Shown one piece after another: positions 59,689 to 64,000 of a stretch of 64,000 bases of DNA. The first letter of the stretch is position 1; each line of letters starts with the position of its first letter. The notes below the pieces were generated by a model that saw only the letters and a program-made list of their open reading frames with translations, was not told the origin of the DNA and searched no databases. The DNA comes from Mycobacterium scrofulaceum (GTDB lineage: Bacteria > Actinomycetota > Actinomycetes > Mycobacteriales > Mycobacteriaceae), in NCBI RefSeq assembly GCF_002086735.1, contig NZ_MVIJ01000004.1:97431-161430 (forward strand). The letters are read 5' to 3'. A program made the translations under genes and the position numbers.

Positions 59689-61947
59689 TTATCGGACGTT
59701 GGCCGACACCACCGACGTGATGCGATGGATGGCGAAGTCGCGCAGCCGCCCGGACGCCGAGTCGAAGGCGGTCAGCTGCCCGCCCCGGACGGTGATGGGC
59801 GACACCACCCGCTGGGTGGCGACGCCCGCGGCATCCAAATAACCGATCACCAGCGTGTCTTGTTCCTTGGCCGCCCGCTGCAGCAACGACATGGTGACCG
59901 CGGGATCGACCCGAATGTTGCCGAACGGGGCGGCGGTCACCTTCCGCAGCACCGCCACCACCGCGTTCAGGCTCTCGCTGTTGGGCCGCGGCATCGGGCG
60001 GTAGGGTCGCCGCTGCTGCGGCGTGGGCACCCGGGCGCCCCGGGGACGGACGTCGACGATGGCGCCCGTAGAGTCCTCGGCCGCCGGCGCGAAGCCCGCC
60101 GCGCGCAGCGCGACCAGCACTTCGCCGATCGGCGCCGGCGACACCGCGACCGTCGGGGCCAGGGCGCGCAGTTGCACCCCTTCGGCCGCGGGTGCGGCCA
60201 CGGCCTGGGCCAGCAGCGCCGGGTCCTCGCACCGTACGAACGACGCCGCCATGCCGATCCGCAGCTGGCCGTGCCGGCGCGCGACATCGTCGATGAGGTA
60301 GGTAAGGCCCTGCGGGACGGGTGTTTTGGAGTGCTTGGCAAATAGGGCATGCATCCAGTCGCGGGTCTTCCCGACGTCGAGCGCGTGCCGGATCGTCTGC
60401 TCGCTGACGCGATACACCATCGCGGTGCCGGCCGATTCGACTGTGGCCACCGCGGCCAGTTGCTCGGCGAGGTCGCGTTGCAGTGGGCCCGGCACCACCA
60501 CGGTCAGGTCGGCCTGGACCAGGAAGTGATCGATCGGTTTGGGCAGGGCCCGCGCCATGGCGTCGATCGCGGCCTGCGTGTCGTCGCCGTCGTCGAGCAG
60601 GGCGCGGCCGGGGCCGCTGAGCGCCCCCCGGCCCACCAGGCCCAGCGCGTGGCTCTCGGCCAGCAGATCGGCGACCGGTCCGGGCTGCAGCCGTTTGGCC
60701 CAGCGGGGCCGGCGCCAGATGAGCGCCGCCGACGCCTCGACGGCGTCGACCCCCGCGCCGGGCGGCAACTGGGCCAGCATGCCAAGCAGCAGCCGGCGAT
60801 CCAGCGGCGCGGCGGTTGAATACAGCGCATCGGTCAGGGCGCCATAGGGTTTGGCGTCCGGGCCGCGGGTCCCGATCAGGGCCGGCCGGCTGGGCAGGTC
60901 GAGCCAGCTGCTGGCCAGCAGCCGCCAGCGTTCGGCGGTCGACAGCACCGCGTACCGGTCGGTGGCCACCGTCGGGGCCCAGTACGGTCCGTCACCGGTG
61001 GCCGGTTCCGGGTCCGGCATGCCGCTGGCGATCAGGCCCGCCGCGGCCGCCACCTCGAGGATCAGTCCCAGCCGGGACTCGTCGATGCCGGTCGTTTTGC
61101 TCAACCGCTTGACGTCACGAATCCCCAGTCCGCCGCTGCGCAGCTCGGAAACCGGTGCGGCGGCGAGCGTTTCGATCAGGACGTCGAGCTCCCGCAGCAG
61201 GTCGATGGTGGCCCCGGCCGCCGCGGCGTCGACGTCGTCGGTGGTGGTGGTCGAGACCACCGGGTCCGGTGCCGTCAGTTGCCTGGGCCCCGGCTGTTCG
61301 CCCCGCAACACCTGCCCGACGTGGCGGGGGAGGATCACGGTTTCGGCGTCAACGCGTCGCAGCAGGCCCATCGCCAGCAGCTGGGGCACCGGGCGGTCCG
61401 CCGGGGCGCCGGGGGCGGCGTCTCGGGTGCGGCCCATCGGCGAGCCCTCGAGGAGCTTGTCCAGCACGTCGAGCTGCGCCTGGTTGAGGTCGTCGATGAG
61501 GCCGGCGATCTCCTCGCCGGTGCGGGAGGCGTCCTCGAGCGTCACTTGGCCCGGGTACCACGGCAACGCCGTGCCGGCGTCGGGTGCGACCCGGAGCGCG
61601 GCGTCGCCCCACGCCAGCGCGCGCTCGCGAAGATCGTCCAACGCGCCGAACACGTCGGCCTCGGGAGCGCGCGCACCGATCAAAGCCAGCAATTTCGCCG
61701 TCGGCACCGGCATGGAATCGGCCTGCAGCACCAGCAGCGCGTCGAGCACCGCCAACCGCAGGAAGTCGAGCTCGTCGGTGGCGGCTTTGACCGACTGGCG
61801 GGCCTGCGCCCGCGCCGCGAGCGCGGCGATGCTGCCGGGCGGCGGCTGGGCGAGGTCCGGCCGCAGCTCCAGCAGTCGGATCAGCCGCTCGTCGGGCAAG
61901 TCGGCCAGCCACGACCCCAGCGGGATGTCCGGGGTGTTGTCGGTCAT
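59689..61947 (-). CDS. Helicase-associated protein with C-terminal WYL-like domain
   Basis: A 752-residue protein recognised as the Rv0862c orthologue (helicase C-terminal domain 3 family). Long helical N-terminal and middle regions ([41 protein letters not shown], the helicase-conserved part; [22 protein letters not shown]) resemble the XPB partner fold. The last 60 residues ([20 protein letters not shown], then [21 protein letters not shown]) have the WYL-domain pattern, a nucleic-acid or ligand sensor. It lies immediately upstream of the XPB gene on the same strand (47-base gap). Confidence 0.88.
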   Translation of the reverse strand: MTDNTPDIPLGSWLADLPDERLIRLLELRPDLAQPPPGSIAALAARAQARQSVKAATDELDFLRLAVLDALLVLQADSMPVPTAKLLALIGARAPEADVFGALDDLRERALAWGDAALRVAPDAGTALPWYPGQVTLEDASRTGEEIAGLIDDLNQAQLDVLDKLLEGSPMGRTRDAAPGAPADRPVPQLLAMGLLRRVDAETVILPRHVGQVLRGEQPGPRQLTAPDPVVSTTTTDDVDAAAAGATIDLLRELDVLIETLAAAPVSELRSGGLGIRDVKRLSKTTGIDESRLGLILEVAAAAGLIASGMPDPEPATGDGPYWAPTVATDRYAVLSTAERWRLLASSWLDLPSRPALIGTRGPDAKPYGALTDALYSTAAPLDRRLLLGMLAQLPPGAGVDAVEASAALIWRRPRWAKRLQPGPVADLLAESHALGLVGRGALSGPGRALLDDGDDTQAAIDAMARALPKPIDHFLVQADLTVVVPGPLQRDLAEQLAAVATVESAGTAMVYRVSEQTIRHALDVGKTRDWMHALFAKHSKTPVPQGLTYLIDDVARRHGQLRIGMAASFVRCEDPALLAQAVAAPAAEGVQLRALAPTVAVSPAPIGEVLVALRAAGFAPAAEDSTGAIVDVRPRGARVPTPQQRRPYRPMPRPNSESLNAVVAVLRKVTAAPFGNIRVDPAVTMSLLQRAAKEQDTLVIGYLDAAGVATQRVVSPITVRGGQLTAFDSASGRLRDFAIHRITSVVSANVR

Positions 61948-62056
61948 TGCTGACCAGCGTAAAACAGTCGGCGGGTGCCGAGCGCGCAACGATTGCCACC
62001 AGCTCGTCGGCCGAACTGACGGTCTTGCACTACGCGCGCAGGAGCGACCTGTCAGA

Positions 62057-62266
62057 ATGGACGGCGTGGCTGACACTGCTGAGGGCAAGGCCCGCAAAAC
62101 CAGGTATGTCGACAACGGGTGGCCGACCACGGACCACGACGACCACGCGGTGAGCGAACTCGCGACCGACCGGACGGGCGCGTTGTCGCCCTTCGGCGAG
62201 CTGGTGTTCCCGCTGCCCTCCACTGAGCTGCCCTACCTGCACCCGGTCACCGTCGTTAACCGGTAG
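62057..62266 (+). CDS. Small conserved hypothetical protein (Rv0863-like)
   Basis: A 69-residue acidic, Pro-containing protein with [22 protein letters not shown] and a C-terminal [23 protein letters not shown]. Its position, between the helicase-partner gene and moaC2, matches Rv0863. ATG 62057 or GTG 62066 may be the start; neither has a strong ribosome site. No known domain. It is eight bases upstream of moaC2, so it may be co-transcribed with the molybdopterin genes. Confidence 0.78.
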   Translation: MDGVADTAEGKARKTRYVDNGWPTTDHDDHAVSELATDRTGALSPFGELVFPLPSTELPYLHPVTVVNR

Positions 62267-62274
62267 GCGCCAGC

Positions 62275-62802
62275 ATGGCCAGGGCCTCTGAGGCCGCCAA
62301 GCCCCCGGCGCAGTGGGCGTCGGGAGAACCTCCCCCGGCCGCTCTGTCGCACCTGGACGACCGTGGGGCGGCGCACATGGTCGACGTCACCGCCAAGGGG
62401 GCCACCAAGCGGACCGCCGTCGCCGCGGGCGCCTTACGTACGTCACCGCGCGTCGTGGAGCTCATCTCGGCCGGCGGCCTGCCCAAGGGCGACGCGCTGG
62501 CCACCGCCCGGGTGGCGGGGATTCTGGCCGCCAAGCGCACCAGCGATCTCATCCCGCTCTGCCACCAGTTGGCACTCTCCGGGGTCGACGTGGAGTTCAC
62601 CGTGGGGGAGGCCGCCATCGAGATCACCGCGACGGTGCGCAGCACCGACCGCACGGGCGTGGAGATGGAGGCGCTGACCGCGGTCAGTGTGGCCGGTCTG
62701 ACGCTGTACGACATGATCAAAGCGGTTGACCCCGCCGCGCGCCTCGATGACATTCGGGTGCTGCGCAAGGAAGGCGGCAAGACCGGAACGTGGGTGCGGT
62801 GA
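62275..62802 (+). CDS. moaC2: Cyclic pyranopterin monophosphate synthase MoaC
   Basis: A 175-residue MoaC. Active-site residues lie in HMVDVTAK (34-41), [13 protein letters not shown] (94-106), the E-M-E-A-L-T loop (130-135) and D146-x2-K149 (DMIKAVD). It converts 3',8-cH2GTP to cyclic pyranopterin monophosphate, the first intermediate in molybdenum cofactor synthesis. The ATG 62275 N terminus ([20 protein letters not shown]) is longer than needed; an internal start near [12 protein letters not shown] is possible. It is coupled to mog. Confidence 0.93.
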   Translation: MARASEAAKPPAQWASGEPPPAALSHLDDRGAAHMVDVTAKGATKRTAVAAGALRTSPRVVELISAGGLPKGDALATARVAGILAAKRTSDLIPLCHQLALSGVDVEFTVGEAAIEITATVRSTDRTGVEMEALTAVSVAGLTLYDMIKAVDPAARLDDIRVLRKEGGKTGTWVR

Positions 62803-63284
62803 TGGGCGCCCGAACCGCCCGCGTCATCATCGCCTCGACCCGGGCCTCGGCCGGAGTGTACGAGGACCGGTGCGGGCCCATCATCGCCGAATGGCTTGGC
62901 GAGCGCGGGTTTTCGTTCGATGAGCCGGCGGTGGTCGCCGACGGTGAGCCGGTAGGCGAGGCCCTGCGCAAGGCGGTCGGCGACGGAGTCGACGTCGTCA
63001 TCACCTCGGGCGGCACCGGCATCTCGCCCAGCGACAGCACGCCCGACCAGACGGTGGCGGTGCTGGACTACATGATCCCGGGGCTGGCCGACGCCATCCG
63101 CCGGTCGGGGCTGCCGAAGGTGCCGACGTCGGTGTTGTCACGCGGGGTGTGCGGGGTGGCGGGGCGGACCTTGATCGTCAATCTGCCGGGTTCTCCCGGC
63201 GGGGTGCGCGACGGCCTGGGGGTGCTCGCCGACGTGCTCGATCACGCGCTCGACCAGCTCGCCGGTGGAGACCATCAGCGATGA
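62802..63284 (+). CDS. mog: Molybdopterin adenylyltransferase Mog
   Basis: A 160-residue MogA/MoaB-type protein with the molybdopterin-binding loop [15 protein letters not shown] (68-82) and VDVVITSG before it. It adenylylates molybdopterin before metal insertion. ATG 62802 overlaps the moaC2 stop by one base (TGATG), and its own stop overlaps moaE2 by four bases. It is the orthologue of Rv0865. Confidence 0.93.
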   Translation: MGARTARVIIASTRASAGVYEDRCGPIIAEWLGERGFSFDEPAVVADGEPVGEALRKAVGDGVDVVITSGGTGISPSDSTPDQTVAVLDYMIPGLADAIRRSGLPKVPTSVLSRGVCGVAGRTLIVNLPGSPGGVRDGLGVLADVLDHALDQLAGGDHQR

Positions 63285-63706
63285 CGCTCGTCATCCGCGC
63301 GGCCATGACCGATCACCCGATCTTCCTGGCCGAGCACGAGGAACTCGTCGGCCATCAGTCGGCCGGGGCGATCGTCGGCTTCGTCGGCATGATTCGCGAC
63401 CACGACGGCGGACGGCGGGTGGTGCGCCTCGAATACACCGCGCATCCGACGGCTGAGCAGGTCTTGGCCGAGGTCGTCGCCGATATCGCGGAGGAGTCGA
63501 GCGGGGTGCGCGCCGTCGCGGCGAGCCACCGGGTCGGGGTGCTGCACATCGGGGAGGCGGCGCTGGTGGCGGCGGTCGCCGCCGACCATCGTCAAGCCGC
63601 GTTCACCACCTGCGCGCTGCTGGTCGACACCATCAAGGCGCGGCTACCGGTGTGGAAGCACCAGTTCTTCGACGACGGAACCGAAGAATGGGTGGGCTCG
63701 GCCTGA
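63281..63706 (+). CDS. moaE2: Molybdopterin synthase catalytic subunit MoaE
   Basis: A 141-residue MoaE. Catalytic Lys119 and Lys126 lie in [12 protein letters not shown] at the standard positions, and the substrate-binding core [21 protein letters not shown] is intact. It transfers sulfur from thiocarboxylated MoaD to make molybdopterin. No moaD gene is in the window. ATG 63281 overlaps the mog stop (ATGA). The length equals that recalled for MoaE2. Confidence 0.94.
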   Translation: MTLVIRAAMTDHPIFLAEHEELVGHQSAGAIVGFVGMIRDHDGGRRVVRLEYTAHPTAEQVLAEVVADIAEESSGVRAVAASHRVGVLHIGEAALVAAVAADHRQAAFTTCALLVDTIKARLPVWKHQFFDDGTEEWVGSA

Positions 63707-63725
63707 CGCCGTAGCGATTGGAATG

Positions 63726-63764
63726 CCGGCACGCCCCGAAGCGGAAACGTTCGAGGCGTGCCGG
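63726..63764. terminator. Strong hairpin between moaE2 and rpfA
   Basis: The arms CCGGCACGCCCCGAA (63726-63740) and TTCGAGGCGTGCCGG (63750-63764) pair at 14 of 15 positions around a 9-base loop, between two convergent genes. No U-run follows, as is common for mycobacterial terminators. It could end transcription in both directions. Confidence 0.7.
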
Positions 63765-63783
63765 GCAGTCTGACGGGCGGAAC

Positions 63784-64000
63784 TCAGGTGGCCGGGGCCG
63801 GCTGGGCGATCGCGTCCAGCGCGTCGTTGCCCTGAATGTCCTGAGCCCGGATGGCGTCCCAGAGCTGTTTGGTGTACCCGACCGTGGAAACCTCCTGCGG
63901 CATGTTGGCCGGCACGAAGCCGTGGAAGTCGTCGCCGGCCACGGGCGCGTCCGCGGGGGGTGCGGGCGGCAGGTCGGCGACGACTTCCACGGCTTCGTGC
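63784..64000 (-). CDS. rpfA: Resuscitation-promoting factor A, C-terminal end (partial)
   Basis: The gene runs off the right edge; only about 72 C-terminal codons are visible. They encode a Pro/Ala-rich linker (ADLPPAPPADAPVAGDDFHG) and the end YTKQLWDAIRAQDIQGNDALDAIAQPAPAT. This matches the tail of RpfA, whose N-terminal lysozyme-like domain would lie beyond the window. RpfA hydrolyses peptidoglycan and promotes exit from dormancy. Position next to moaE2 agrees with Rv0867c. Confidence 0.8.
   Translation of the reverse strand, partial: HEAVEVVADLPPAPPADAPVAGDDFHGFVPANMPQEVSTVGYTKQLWDAIRAQDIQGNDALDAIAQPAPAT

Overview
The window is chromosomal DNA of a mycobacterium, most likely a slow grower of the M. 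avium complex type. GC is high throughout, GTG and TTG starts are common, and there is a complete YrbE/Mce importer, Mce-associated membrane proteins, an LpqH-type lipoprotein and many FadD/FadE-type genes. From about 42.9 kb to the right end the gene order (pdc, SRPBCC, far, SRPBCC, SRPBCC, dapC, fadA, fadB, [extra block], XPB helicase, its partner, a small protein, moaC2, mog, moaE2, rpfA) matches, from memory, M. tuberculosis Rv0853c to Rv0867c. Everything to the left of that is accessory lipid/xenobiotic metabolism. No tRNA, rRNA, CRISPR array, insertion sequence or phage gene was seen.

Layout. 0-9.7 kb: alpha/beta hydrolase, Rieske ferredoxin, two TIM-barrel amidohydrolases, a 3-hydroxyisobutyrate-dehydrogenase-like enzyme, a carboxymuconolactone-decarboxylase-like protein, a paired acyl-CoA dehydrogenase, then two Mce-associated membrane proteins and a small secreted protein. 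9.8-15.2 kb: P450, 3Fe-4S ferredoxin and SDR, divergent from an aldehyde dehydrogenase and a type III CoA-transferase. 15.5-25.1 kb: eight-gene mce operon (yrbEA, yrbEB, mceA-F). 25.1-27.8 kb: a second Mce-associated/secreted module. 27.8-31 kb: TetR gene divergent from two paralogous polytopic membrane proteins plus orphan heme-copper-oxidase subunits III and IV. 31-37.5 kb: P450 and TetR, MmpS-like secreted protein and enoyl-CoA hydratase, LpqH-like lipoprotein, a third amidohydrolase and an acyl-CoA ligase. 37.5-42.9 kb: quinone oxidoreductase, TetR and small enzymes, mixed with two decayed genes. 42.9-64 kb: the conserved core, interrupted at 52-58 kb by a six-gene block (methyltransferase, two F420-dependent LLM enzymes, FAD monooxygenase, ABM monooxygenase, DUF35/thiolase-like pair), which has a 60-bp hairpin repeat at each edge.

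How the parts fit. Several catabolic promoters share a 15-bp palindrome, GAGAAT-N3-ATTCTC. Two copies are perfect (5650, 34837) and three are near matches (4137, 12234, 12411). This suggests that amidohydrolases, acyl-CoA dehydrogenases, aldehyde dehydrogenase/CoA-transferase and ligase form one regulon serving a lipid-like or terpenoid/steroid-like substrate, which the central Mce complex could import. P450s and the aldehyde dehydrogenase would oxidise it, the ligase and CoA-transferase would activate it, and the FadE pair, hydratase and dehydrogenase would shorten it. The substrate cannot be read from sequence. The other notable candidate system is the TetR-controlled membrane operon with orphan oxidase subunits.
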